A stretch of 64,000 nucleotides of DNA from Rhipicephalus microplus. Its lineage: Eukaryota; Arthropoda; Arachnida; Ixodida; Ixodidae. How positions within the stretch are numbered: position 1 is the stretch's first letter; each line of letters begins with the position of its first letter. Positions 32,435 through 43,429 of this stretch are shown here, piece after piece. The translations under genes and the position numbers were made by a program. The stretch covers positions 136,856,155 to 136,920,154 of the forward strand of contig NC_134710.1 of assembly GCF_043290135.1 (NCBI RefSeq), in the 5' to 3' direction. The notes beneath the pieces were generated by a model that saw only the letters and a program-made list of their open reading frames with translations, did no database searches and was not told where the DNA came from.

Positions 32435-33010
32435 AACTTACGGTGCTGTCGCAGAGCATGTTCCCTGCTATTCACCTCAATGTGCGTTCTGCCGCTCATA
32501 TGATAGCTGAGTTAAGCACATTTAATAATGAATTCAACTTCCTCAGTGATGTGATTTATGCTGACTGATACATAGTATCATCAAGGAAGTGAAACGTACA
32601 ACCTAATTAATACAATCACTACTTCATCAATTCACGTATCCTCCGAGGAGGTGGATGGCAGTGCACGTAAAAAAACATGTGCTTTGCGGCATGATTCAGG
32701 AATTTATGTGCATTACACCTGACTGAGAAGCGCTATGCATAAAGAATAACAACTTGTACGTGGCATTTTACCGGCCACCATCTGGCGATATCAGCGTACT
32801 TTTGGAACTTTTCACGAAATATTAGAATATTCCACAATCAGATGGCATGGCATTTTGATAGGGCGTAATTTCAACACAAACCTTAAGAAATATAACTTGA
32901 CCTCCCGGGAATTTGTTAATCAACTGTCCGCTTGTGGCTATAATAACGTCATTACTATACGCACCAGCACACGTGACGACAACTTGCCAGTCAATACTAG
33001 ACATGCTTAT
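32435..33010 (+). pseudogene. LINE AP-endonuclease domain remnant
   Basis: NVRSAAHMIAELST (about 32477), then NNNLYVAFYRPPSGD (about 32742-32790), the hallmark YRPPSGD of LINE apurinic-type endonucleases, followed after a stop by ILIGRNFNTNLKKYNL, where the catalytic Asp of GDFN is Arg (about 32860-32872). This domain nicks the target DNA to prime reverse transcription. Stops and the Asp loss make it inactive. Confidence 0.75.
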
Positions 33011-33751
33011 TGTTAGCACGTACACACTGATGCGCAGCTGGCATGGTATGCGTGAGAGTGAGTGACTACTGCCCTGTCGTTATTATAATTTCAAAAACTG
33101 CTGCACAAACTTGTCATGAAAATATCAGGAACAGATATATGCCCAACAAACAATAGGAATTAGTCTCGTAGACACTTTCTGGGGGAAAGTTGGCCTTCTG
33201 TTTATGGTCAAACCTCAACAAGAGCTATCGTAAATTCTTCTCTATAATGGGTAGCCATTAAATACTTGTTTTCCAAACATAAGTGCCAGGCCTAATAGAA
33301 AAGTAGAAAAATCTTGGGCAGGGCGAGAACACACCAAAATTATCAAGAAAAAAGTTTGTCTGTTGAAGACATTTTTGCATACAAAAAATACTGCGCACTT
33401 TGAAACTTTTTAACTTACAGAAACAAACTGCTGCATTAGAAAGGGCAGATGCCTTTAGCTATGACCGCATGTTTTCCGAGACATATCTAAGGTGTCCGAA
33501 CGAAGTTTCGAAAAGCTATGAACCGCTAAGCTGTTCAGTTCTTTAACGAAAGTAACCACCGATGGGACCCATCTATGCGGTGCAACCAATGAAAAGCCCT
33601 GTTCATTTCTTACCACAATGCTGGCAGAATCTTTCTTGCACCCACACATGAAGCAGATATAGTGCACACATTTTTTAAAAAATAGCAAAGCTGTCGAGGT
33701 CGATGAATTTCAGGCTGAAGCGATTAAGCGCGTAATTGACCTTCTTTCTCC

Positions 33752-34939
33752 TTGTCTATAGCCTACGTGGTTAATCTAGTTTTTCAGTCTGGCTGTTGGT
33801 TACCCCGCAGTGCTTCAACAGCTGAAACCATTGCCATCGCTCAAGATCACTCGATAAAGACGCATATTATTACCGAGACAATGCGCATGCACCCCAGGCA
33901 TTATGCCAGGACCCCTTCTCACCACCTGGCGAGCCCAGCTGCTGAAAGGCCCCGCACGACATACGGCACTATTGTCTACAAGCATCGTTCATCGTTTGCT
34001 GAGACATACGCACCTGCATCAAAGCCACTGCTTCCTCCTTGGAGCTTGAGCCGCCCGCGAGTTCACTTAATGATTCCAGGAATTAGGAGAAAATCGGACT
34101 TACCGACACATGCCCTGAAACAACTGAGTCTATTCCTACTGGAACAAAACTACAGTAACCACGTGCACATTTACACAGATGGCTCTACTACGCCGTCAAG
34201 TTCAGGTGGAGCAGTGGTTATACCATCACAAGGAATAACTCTGCGTTTTAAGACTTCACATGTGACAACATCAACGACGGCAGAACTCGAGGCTCTGCGC
34301 AATGTACTGGAACTCATCAATTCAGAAGAAAGACCAGGTAAATGGGCTGTGTTTTCTGACTCAAAACCAGCGTTACAGTGCCTGCTTTCAGTTCTCCGAC
34401 GCGGATGCCACGACCAGTTGACCTACCAAACCGTGAAACCTCACCACCTTTTAATACAAAAAGGCCACTACATCGTCTTTCAGTGGTTACCTGGGCATTG
34501 TGGTATAGGCGGCAATGATTCTGCAGATCATGCTGCTCGCACGTCACATAAAGAAGAGAGCAGCGTTCCAATTCCGCTTTCAAGAGCGGATGCGGCGAGG
34601 CAGATTCGTCAACTGGCCCGCAGTCTCACCCTGACTGAGTGGAACACACCAAGCATACGACGTACAAGACTGCACGAGCTCGACCCTTCACTACAACTCC
34701 GGCCTCCACCCGGCCTACATCGACATGCAGCTTCGCTTCTCTATCGCCTTTGGTTGGGAGTTGCTTCCACGAAAGCTTATACCACGTTAATCGAAATTAC
34801 TGACAGTGCGGCGTGCGATGTTTGCGACACCGACGAAAATATCGAACACCTGCTATGCCATTGTCCTCGATCTGCCTCAGATAGACAAGTACTTTCCAAC
34901 GCAATGCGGCGACTGGATGATCGGCCTCTTTCTGTGTAG
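33752..34939 (+). pseudogene. RNase H and Cys/His region of nested LINE (395-codon chimeric open frame)
   Basis: Residues 1-15 (AYVVNLVFQSG) are host LINE RT; the rest belongs to the insert. IYTDGST (Asp143), TTAELEAL (Glu178), VFSDSKPAL (Asp203) and GNDSADHAA (Asp259) are the four acidic motifs of RNase H, all present, with WLPGHCGIGG before the last. Then come LHELDPSLQLRPPPG, LYRLWLGVAST and the Cys/His end CDVC...H...C (Cys355, Cys358, His366, Cys371). The TAG after RPLSV is followed in the same frame by ALLCFLRKTGLCERL and a stop, so it is a premature nonsense mutation and the native C-terminus lies about 33 codons further on. Confidence 0.88.
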
Positions 34940-35222
34940 GTGCTATTACAGCAACGTCCACATGCCTCGACAGCCCACAAGGCAGTGAAAGCCCTGCTGT
35001 GTTTCCTGAGAAAGACAGGCTTGTGTGAACGCCTCTGACATGCGGTAGAGTTCTACACGCTGCAGTGAAATTACTGTCAGTCTCTCCCCCACCCTTTTTT
35101 TCCTTTTCCCTCTCTTCCCTCTTTCTCGTCTTTCTTGTCCCCTTCCCTAATCCCCCAGTGTAGGGTAGCCAACAGGATGTCTTTCTAGTTAACCTCCCTG
35201 CCTTCTCCCTTTTGTTGCTTCC
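33796..35222 (+). pseudogene. RNase-H-type LINE, 5'-truncated, nested, with 12 bp duplication
   Basis: tcagtctggctg occurs at 33784-33795 and 35223-35234. The insert begins inside the region before RNase H and runs through RNase H, the Cys/His motif, C-terminus, a pyrimidine-rich 3' UTR and the end agttaacctccctgcc...gttgcttcc. It belongs to the same type as the minus-strand element at 19770-22640. Coding is intact from the 5' junction to a single in-frame TAG at 34937-34939, after which the same frame continues to a natural-looking stop near 35036. Confidence 0.9.
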
Positions 35223-35234
35223 TCAGTCTGGCTG

Positions 35235-36500
35235 CTTCCCAAACTTCATGAAAATGTCAAAAAAATTCTGTAATATATAAAAATGGAGATGTTGATGACA
35301 AAATTACCGACTCATTTCAATATTACCTGTATTTTGGAAGGTATTAGAGAAAATCGGCATGGTTTTCAGTGTGGCAGCCCTACACAGACTGCTTTGCTAA
35401 CTGAAAAAACTGATAAATAAAAATTGAAGGAAAAAAGCTTATACGCGGGGGGTTTCATTGACTGTAGCAGGGCCATCGATTCCCTAAATAATCGCATTTC
35501 ACCTCGGGAAGTTGGAGGCTTATGAGGTACGCGGTGTAGCTGACTTCCTAATTTGTTCACATAATTGTTTCAGTGGAAACATCGTGTTTCAATAGCTAGT
35601 TGTTTTTCTTCGTTTAAAATAATTTCTTTCGCTGTGCCTCAAAGAAGCATCTTAGGGCCAATGTTCCTAAATATCTAAATAAATGATACTGACAACATAA
35701 ACAATGATGCCGCATTTATACTGTACACGGACGACACCAGTATTCACGTTTCAGAAGAAAATTTTTTTGAAAATATTGCCAAAGCCCAAAGTGTAACTAT
35801 AAGACGTGCTACGGTTGTCTACTGCCAATGGCCTGCGAATAAATGCGAAAAAAAGCTATTTTTTTCTGGATTTAGAGGCGGGTAAATTATTCATCACCAA
35901 TCATTAACGCTTGAGGGAATACCTGTGGAAATAGTGAAAAAAATATAATGTTTTAGGCATGATGTTTTCCGCTCATATGACATGGTCAGGTCATGATGAA
36001 TAATTGACTATTTTAAATCAATATCGTGTGTTGGTGGTATTCTGCCATGACGTCGGCACTTTCTTCCGGAAAAAGTCGAGGTGCATATCTACCACGTTCT
36101 GTTCTCCTTGCTCATAAATTACTGCCTACTTGTGTGGGGGTACCACAACCTTAGGCTGCATAAAAAAAAATTCACTTATTGCAAAAAAGGGCACTGTGGT
36201 ATATTGCAAATGTTCCACGCACTACTTCTACAGATGCTTTGTTCTACCGTTATGAAGCAATCAATACAAAACACATGTAAATTTTGGGCCAATTTGTAAC
36301 TACTTATTTGCAAAGGGACAATTCCGAATATTTATCAGAGATTTATCCAACATAAGTATACAACACGTGGATTCACGAAACCGAAGCGCTGACAGCTGGC
36401 TCGTTCCTTGTTCTCGTGCGAACTATTTGCTACAGTTCCTTAGACACACATTACTGTCTCTATTTATTAAATATATGAATAGTGATCTCGGCTTTTTTTT
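35235..36500 (+). pseudogene. LINE RT palm and thumb (3' part of the host element)
   Basis: Resumes the host RT after the nested insertion: VIYKNGD-like and PISILPVF-like text in shifting frames (35270-35340), FQCGSPTQTALL (GFRxGxST motif, about 35365), GFIDCSRAIDSLN (motif A, about 35450), VPQRSILGP and INDTDNI (motif B, about 35632-35700), LYTDDTS (motif C, about 35720, Ala to Thr but both Asp kept). Then LINYCLLVWGYHNL (about 36105) and FYRYEAINTKHM-type thumb text follow. Many frameshifts. Confidence 0.75.
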
Positions 36501-36514
36501 TGTGTTTACGAAAA

Positions 36515-36576
36515 GAGTAATGCGTGTTTATTAAATGCGAAGCATTTCTTAGCGAACTTTAGGGACTTTGAGCGTA

Positions 36577-36663
<87 letters not shown>

Positions 36664-37390
36664 CTATCTATATATCTGTCTAGCCGCTTACGTTTGGGTG
36701 CCCTCTTGGTCACCCCATTTACTTGTGAACCAAAATTATAGCATGAGATGGTAAGACGGTTTGACGAATATGACGCGCTCGTCAAGACATGAATAACGTC
36801 ACAATCCAGTCGTGTACGTCATCAAACACTTCTCGGCAGACAGTGGCACACGAGCGGGTATGTGCCGCTGGTATGCGGGTAGGTGCCACAGGTGATTGAC
36901 ACTTGGTATCTGCTCAGGAACGACGAGAACACACATGGGCAATTTTAACGCACGAGTGTTAAGAAATACCCGACGTCGGTAACGTCAACCCAATGATTCT
37001 CAGCTGTAATCGAACCCAAGCATTCTGGGTGCCAATGAAGCATTTTACCACAGTGCTACACCAGGTCTCGGAACTACTTTTCAAATAGACGCTAATGTTC
37101 GTGAAACGTTAATAGTGGTTTCGGTGCTGCCTACCTAATTTTATAAACATTATATATGTACTATTTTAATACAGCCGTCACGCCGTGTTAACGTCAGATG
37201 TGGTTAGTTGCCATGCGCTGAAGTTTATTTATGTAGAAATGTCCACGGCAAGCATCTTCGCGAGCACCAGAGCTTCATATCAGCTTCTGGTGTTGCTAAT
37301 ACGCGTGTTCCAGTTGGCATTTATGAAAAGCTTGAGTTTTCAAACTGCTGCCATATATTTGGGGACTTTCAAATGGTTTTAAAACCGCTT
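36515..37390 (+). repeat. Dispersed repeat family A, copy 2
   Basis: aaatgcgaagcatttcttag opening, ATCT microsatellite, tttgggtgccctcttggtcacccc, gcgggtaggtgccacag, gaacgacgagaacacacatg, antisense tRNA-like block (about 37010-37075), gaaacgttaatagtggtt, cagccgtcac and tggtgttgctaatacgcgtgttccagttg, in the same order as copy 1. Confidence 0.75.
36573..36672. repeat. (ATCT)n microsatellite
   Basis: About 25 units with one ATTT and one ATAT interruption, inside family A copy 2. Confidence 0.95.
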
Positions 37391-38100
37391 TTCACCTGAG
37401 GAACCGTCTGCTTGTTGCAAAATAAATAAAGGCTTCAGGTTACCGAGGTGACATATTTTGACGAGAAGTTTTGTGACGCCTGAGCGCTTCAAACCTTGCT
37501 CACATAAGTGTAATTGAATCTTGCTAAACAACTCTTATAAAAAATTCAACAGTTCTCATGCCTTGTGGGAGTGGTCTAATCTGAAACAGTCGGCGTGTAA
37601 TTGTCTATGCCAGTTTTTTTTTTATTTGGCTTTCAGTCAAGTGTTACGAGGTAGATTCGTGGGTTTTTGTGAATTTTGTAGTTGTGTGCCAATCGTAGGA
37701 TTGTGGATTGTCAACTACAACGTTGTTTAAAGGGTAACTTTTGCTCTGACGTAACGTCAGCTCTCACGTTTGAACACCGACGTCAGTATTATCAAAACAA
37801 AACTAAGTGCACTTTACGGTGAGATGGTGTGAATATCACAGGTAGCTCTTTTTCCTCCAAGGCCTAGCAACGCATGAATATAGCTTATTCAATCATATAA
37901 ATACAAATGTAATGTTTATTACATTACTATAGAAGTGGATCCAAAAGTAGAACCCCAATTGACGTTAACCCGACATGACGCTTACCTCATAAGATGATAT
38001 GTTCATTTTTTTGCAATAAAATAGCCTGCGCTGCACCCATAATATACATTGCACTGACATTACACCAACTTGGGATTTTTTTTTTTCAAAAGAGTTTTAA
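37391..38100. other. AT-rich non-coding stretch
   Basis: Open frames of up to 69 codons without domains; nothing recognised. Confidence 0.4.
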
Positions 38101-38104
38101 AACG

Positions 38105-38250
38105 TGGCATGGATATATGGTAGAATACCTGGCTGTACTGCAGAATGCTTGGTTTTAATTCAAGTTGCGATTCTAATTTTTGTTCTTTGCATTCAACGGG
38201 TCAACGCTGCTGAAAGCAGCTTTCTCTAACGCTATTGCATTTAAATTAGC
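38105..38250 (+). mobile_element. tRNA-headed SINE, second family, copy 3
   Basis: tggcatggatatatggtagaa head, ttggttttaattcaag (eroded box B), ttttgttctttgcattc body and ctctaacgctattgcattta end, matching 6995-7201. Confidence 0.5.
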
Positions 38251-38868
38251 AGTGACTATTCTCGCCATTCATGCGTAGATATAAATTGTCAATTCCCTGT
38301 GGCGCATACGAGTATGCGGGTACGTGCCACACGTCTCCGGAAGAACGGTTTAGGGGACGTACGTGACACGGTTTTCACGTTATTGATGTCACAATCACAC
38401 ACTCGTATTCACCGATCGAATCATTTTACCCTCCCATACCGATTATGGTCTACAGCAATCTGAAAAGGCAATCACGAGAGCTCCCAAACGTAGGCGGCTA
38501 GGTAACTAAATACGCAAATGGAAACACTCAGTTTCTTTGGTTCGCCAAGAAATGCTTCATATTTAAAAATTCTGGTCAGAATCATTACTACAGAACAATT
38601 TTTGCCTAATCTTAAGGCACCGATTTTTCGTGATTGCGATAGTTTATTTATTTTAACAGCGAAGCTCTTAAACAAATCCTTCCTTGTTCACCCCGTGCTA
38701 GAGAACTATCATCATCATAAACGGGCATGTTCCACAAAAAATTGTGTAGCCTGTCAGAATACTATCATCATCGTAAACAGCTATGTGCCAGAGCAATTGC
38801 ATGGAGCCCAGTACAAATTTTATGTGGCAATGTCAATATCACTCCCCTCCCCCGAGCCTTCGTAAACA
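38251..38868. other. Non-coding stretch
   Basis: Holds a ggtacgtgccacacg word (about 38320) and an imperfect direct duplication of ctatcatcatc-taaac (about 38707 and 38761). No domain in the 115-codon open frame here. Confidence 0.4.
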
Positions 38869-38869
38869 A

Positions 38870-39045
38870 CTAAGTAGCCATGCAGGAGCTGTGGAAGGCT
38901 GCCACGCACAGCTACAACCCAGACCTTCAGGAGGCTATCGTGAAGTGGGCCGAGTTAGTAGAGGGGGCCTACCGCGAGTACGATCCTTCACCTTAAGATC
39001 AGCCCTGAAGATGAGATAAATAAAGTTCTTTCTCTATCTGCAAAC
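38870..39045 (+). pseudogene. Probable LINE C-terminal/3'-end fragment
   Basis: Reads MQELWKAATHSYNPDLQEAIVKWAE, resembling the short Trp/Ala-rich C-terminal end of some tick LINEs (W-xAL-SxDLxxQxxxVxRA), followed by a stop and gagataaataaagttctttctct, a typical 3' end with polyadenylation-like signal and CT tail. Recognition is from memory of general form only. Confidence 0.35.
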
Positions 39046-39499
39046 TAAAAAAGGAGAACGCCACAGTTAGTCCAAGAAATGGCTGCGAAGTGACGGCAGC
39101 CAGCCGAACAAGCCAAGTACGTAGACCGATAGAATACTGGGGAGCGGGAAAAGCAACGGTGGCTGCCAGAAGACTCTTGAAATGATGGAAGGCTTACGCC
39201 AGCGGTGGTATGTCCGTCGATCTTTGAGAAGTGCGAATGCTCGGGTTCAGTGCGAGTTTCTTTCTCCGTAGTTTGTACATTCGTGCCTCTGCGCTACGAA
39301 TAAACATGAAAACAGCCTAACATCACCAAGCTAAAGCCTAGCAATGAGCTAGAATCAACCTGGAAAATACTTGCGTCACTCTGCCGAGCCCTGGAAACAA
39401 CTTGATTAATCTTTAAAATCATCAAGTTTCACTGTTTCAGCCCTGCGCAGCTCATTGCAAGCTCGCAAATATTTAGTTTTATCTCTATTTCCGACCGTT
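39046..39499. other. Non-coding stretch
   Basis: Nothing recognised. Confidence 0.4.
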
Positions 39500-40065
39500 A
39501 CTATAGAAAAAATCAGGATGTTTAAAGTATCTTGACCAAAGTTACAGATTATTTAGCTAGTAACATTTTCATTATGGTCTTTATAGGTTCATATAATAAA
39601 TGAGAGATATACTGTGGCAACGATTAAGCAGAAGCACTGCCATAATGTTGTGACCAATTTGGGGAAAGTATACCATTTTGACCCATATTGTGGCTTCAAT
39701 TTAGCAGAGCACCGGTCCAAGTAAAGGTATGACTAATTCATAGTTGTGCAGTATGCTTTGTTGGTATCATTTACAGAAACTTTTCGAAATGTATATATTT
39801 TGTTTTAAGCGAGAAAAGAATTGTCGAACCGAACCACCACAAGCTTTTGCAAAGTTTGCCTTCGCCTCGGCTTCACTGCTTGTCACGTCAGTGCAGGATT
39901 CCATCAAATGCCTTTTCGCAGCGTCTAATGCAAGTCATACAACTGCTTGTCACTTATTTTAGTTATACTGCTGTATACAAGGTAAAAGAAACAAACACTT
40001 ACAGGACGCTTCAGCTTAGATTTCATCAGTAGAACGCGATAGCGCAATCGGACCTTGTTCCTATG
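39500..40065 (+). repeat. Dispersed repeat family C, copy
   Basis: Matches 30750-31240 in order: tttataggttcatat, cattttgacccatattgtgg, gtaaaggtatgact, gcagtatgctttgttggta, ccaccacaagc, ttcactgcttgtcacgtca, tgctgtatacaaggt. The ggggcaacagtgc segment is altered. Confidence 0.6.
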
Positions 40066-40204
40066 GTGGACACGTAACCATTACCGCAAGGAAAGCCAAT
40101 GTCTGGACGCCCTCCAGGTGTAATAGCCATGCATATGGCGCGACGAAACATGGACACACAGCGGGGCGATGCAGTTTAAAAGCGTGGCCGAGGATAAAAA
40201 AAAT

Positions 40205-40440
40205 AATAATAGAATTTGGGGTTTAACGTCCCGGAACCACGATATGATATGAGACACGCTGTAGTGGAGGGCTCCGGAAATTTTGACCATCTCGTGTTCT
40301 TTAACATGGAGTCACATCGCATAGTACACGGGCCTCTACTATTTCACCTCCATCGAAACATGACCGCCGCGGCCGTGATCGAACCCATGACCTTTGGGTC
40401 AGCAGCCGAGCTCCCACTGATCGACCGAGGTGGAAGAGAC
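40205..40440 (-). mobile_element. SINE, main family (minus)
   Basis: Reads, on the plus strand, tttggggtttaacgtcccgg, gtagtggagggctccggaaat, gttctttaacatgg, cctccatcg, gatcgaacccatgac (box B complement, about 40376-40390) and ggtcagcagccgagctcccac. The tail side is an A-rich aataataatag tract at about 40198-40212. Confidence 0.75.
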
Positions 40441-40475
40441 GCCGCTAATGTCACTGTAGAGGCCGCGGGCTGTGT

Positions 40476-40489
40476 GCGCCATCTCGTGG
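40476..40489 (-). promoter_or_regulatory. CTCF-core-like motif
   Basis: gcgccatctcgtgg reads on the minus strand as CCACGAGATGGCGC, matching the CTCF core CCASYAGRKGGC at nearly all positions. Sequence match only; no evidence of binding. Confidence 0.3.
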
Positions 40490-40569
40490 GTGTTGGTTCA
40501 AGCCACTGGAGAACCACCGAGAAGTGCATGCCGCTAATGCTAACTGGTGTATACATATAGATCACCAAA

Positions 40570-40790
40570 ATTATGATGTACACGTGGTGGCCGCATACGT
40601 GCCACAGAACAAAGGATCGCAGGCTCAGTCCGACTCACACGGAACTTTCTTTTAATCCTTTCTTTATTTGCACCTCCCTCAAATTTACGCTCATGAACAA
40701 CGCTGACTTTTCCCTCACAACCGAGGACGCCGTCTTTGACAAAGGAATTTCTGCTTTAACGCTCTAGTGCTAAAACGGCAATAGTGCTAA
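40570..40790 (+). mobile_element. tRNA-headed SINE, second family, copy 4
   Basis: gatcgcaggctcagtccg head end, ttctttatttgcacctcc body, acaaccgaggacgccg and atttctgctttaacgctct end, as at 6995-7201 and 7573-7769. Confidence 0.5.
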
Positions 40791-40989
40791 AACGATGGAG
40801 TGATATCTTCTCTGTTGAGCCATCAAAGAACCAGTAATTATCAAGAAGAAAAAATAAGAGCGAAAGAAAGGTAGGGAGGTTGACCAGCTTTGGACAACCA
40901 GTGTACGTTTACCTTACTCGTGGAAAGGCGATGGGCGAGGTAGAAAAATGGAGGCAAAATAAAGAGCCCATAAAAAATCACAGCATATC

Positions 40990-41390
40990 CAAGGAGTGAA
41001 TGATGATGAGTGGGGCGAAGCATCTGTCCGTCAATCTATGCTTGCATCCGTGCGTCCGCCCCTTCTTGCATGTGTCTGTCTGTCCGTGCGTGCGTCCGTC
41101 CATCCATGCATGCGTCCATGCGTCCGTCCATGTGTCCGCCTGTCTATCTATCTCTGTCTGGTGACGAGCACGAGCCACCGAGTCGCTCCACTCCGCTTCC
41201 TCCGTGCCCCACCAACGAGGCGACAAGCACGAGCCACCGCGGCGCTCTGCGCCGGCACTCTGCTTTGTCCATACCCCCCCACCCCCCAAAGATCCGCCAT
41301 ATACGGCGACGATCCAGGAGACTGAGAGAGGCATTCCTTCCTCGCGCACTCAGGCACAACCCGTGCAGCAGTCAATAGGAGACTAGTGAT
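40990..41390 (+). repeat. Dispersed repeat family B, copy 2
   Basis: Head gagtgaatgatgatgagtgg, gcgaagc, then 4 bp-unit minisatellite (GTCC/ATCC, 41027-41150), then gacgagcacgagccaccg repeated with divergence at about 41164 and 41222. A C-rich tract at about 41272-41287. Confidence 0.65.
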
Positions 41391-41690
41391 AAAGCGCCAT
41401 CTAGAATATCTTCACTCAACAGCAGTTTGTGTGTACTTCTATAAGACAGCGCCGTCTATTATACTCTTCGGGAGATAATGCGTTCCCCTTTTTTTGCGTA
41501 ACAGGACAAGGTTAGACTAAGAGGAGTTTCACCCTTGAAAAGAATACACACATCTTTCCCAGCCCGTCACTCTTTCGTGGTACATCACACTCACAGCCAC
41601 TTGTCCAAGAAGTGCCATCGTCATCTTCAGCTGAGACGTCTGCAATGGACAACACGTAATAATGGTTTCAACAAACATTGGATTTATCGC
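41391..41690. other. Non-coding spacer
   Basis: Includes a gcgccatctag word (41394-41404) resembling half of a CTCF core. No gene recognised. Confidence 0.35.
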
Positions 41691-41692
41691 AG

Positions 41693-41885
41693 AAAGTGCT
41701 TTATGGTTAGAGCGTCCGCTTCCAATGCGGCAGGAACAGCGTTCGTTTCCCAATACCGACCAGGAAGCCACTGGTTTTTCCCAATGAATAGAGAAGTACA
41801 CCGACCTGCGCTCGGTTGTTCATGGGTACTCACCTTGAAAGGTGACCCCACTAAGGCTCTACAGAGACCCCTGGGCACACCTTAA
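41693..41885 (+). mobile_element. tRNA-headed SINE, another family
   Basis: Box A tggttagagcg (41704-41714) and box B-like gttcgtttccc (41741-41751) lie in a 70 bp tRNA-like head. The body contains caccttgaaaggtg (inverted repeat) and gctctacagagacccctgg. No second copy in the window. Confidence 0.5.
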
Positions 41886-42059
41886 CCTACCACAGCCTTG
41901 GTGCAATAGTTGAGTATCTGCCGCTGCTGCGGAAGGTTAAGAATTGCTGCTTCCGTGTACCTACCGGTGAAATTGATACAAGCGCACTTGCGGCCTGCTA
42001 CATGGCAAAATGAAGCAGATTGTCACTTGAAAGGGCACACACCCAGTGGGAAATTCGCA

Positions 42060-42290
42060 CGAAAAATTGAGGTCATCGTCTTTTTTTTTTTTCGGACCAT
42101 GGAGCATTCGGATGCGTCATGGTCCAAAGGCGCAGAATAATGTAGTCGATTACCTGCAAGAGTGTTCTAGTACGTCGTGTTATAGGTCTATGAAAATTAA
42201 GTTACCTGGCCTTACGTAATAATGAGTGGCATAATTAAAAGAGTATTGACTTTATTTTCAGGCATCGCAGAAGGGACGTTTTTTTTTTAA
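42060..42290 (+). repeat. Dispersed repeat family C, 3' fragment
   Basis: ggcgcagaataatgtagtcgattacctgcaagagtgttctag and cgtcgtgttata parallel 31305-31360 (gggcagaatcataatgcagtcgatgacttgcaagacac...gcgtcatgtttata). Confidence 0.5.
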
Positions 42291-43329
42291 TTTTCCTACG
42301 CCATGTTAACGCTCACCTGCAATCGGAGTCATACAAGACGTCCAAAATATTTTACTTTGACTTTAAAGTTTTCGTCACTGAGCATCCACAAGCTAGCTCC
42401 ACAGGCATGGACATTATCTCGACGAGGCAACACAGATCTACTGAGTTTGCGAACTCTTCGTCTTGCATGTAGTCTGAATCTCAGAAATCAAATATTGAGT
42501 CGCTAGACAGCAATTCAATGATGCATTATGTAGGTTGTTTGAACAGCCTTATTTCAGAATATATTTTTGTTCTGCTATCAACTCTCAGCTCTGCCTTGTT
42601 TTTTGGACCACTATTGGCGTTCATTGAGCAGCGAAACACCAAAACGACCAACAATAAATTGTCCGTGCTTTCGTGGTGCGTTTGGGGGGGGGGGGGGGGG
42701 TGATACGACAGCCTTTGGAATCAGCCTGGAGCTTGCCTCCCTATTAACGGGACAAGTGACGCCCACCCCTTCCGTAATTCACACGGTGTGAACCCTGATG
42801 TGATTCAACGCCTCTGCCGCCCAATGATGCATCTGTCAACCTGACGTCTTGCCCGAAATTATTCCATGAGGTGTTTTCCCAAGCCATTTCAAACCACTGG
42901 CTTTGGTTTGTTGTAGAATATTTGTTGATATGTAGAATAAGTGGCTTCCATTTGGAATCGAATACCAGTTTTTATTATCAGCAGAGCAGTTAGGCGTTTT
43001 CCCAAGTCGCATAGAATCTCCAGAAAAGTATTATCATTATCATGATCGCCCTTCTTCATTTGCTCGCTCCTCGAGCACGCGTGCCCGGCTGCTTAACCGG
43101 CCATTTACGCCGACGTCTTGTGCTTGACGTCGACGTGCATGGCCAGAATGTCGACGATGGTCTTAATAAGATGCCTGGTGAGGTCATTGATTTGTACATG
43201 GTAGATGGTAGTCAGGCGGTGACTTGTGTGATCTTAGGATCGCCAGAGTATTGCCTGCGTGGCAATATCTGGACATAATCAGCTTCTACGTTATCTGCAT
43301 CAGCGTACTGCATGCGCTTTTGGTGTTTG
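42291..43329. other. Non-coding stretch
   Basis: Holds a G17 run at 42684-42700. Open frames of up to 78 codons show no domain. Confidence 0.4.
42684..42700. repeat. poly(G) run, 17 nt
   Basis: Seventeen consecutive G following ttt. Confidence 0.95.
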
Positions 43330-43336
43330 TTTACGA

Positions 43337-43429
<93 letters not shown>

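Larger units (their letters stand above)
31555..36500 (+). pseudogene. CR1/L2-like LINE with two nested insertions
   Basis: One old element can be followed across 5 kb: ORF1 (31560-32027, 32280-32350), AP endonuclease (32435-33010), endonuclease-RT linker (33010-33783), RT palm and thumb (35235-36300). Two later insertions break it: a SINE (32028-32266) and an RNase-H-type LINE (33796-35222), each flanked by a short duplication, and coding text on either side continues the same motif series. All parts carry stops and frameshifts. No RNase H belongs to the host element. Confidence 0.75.
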
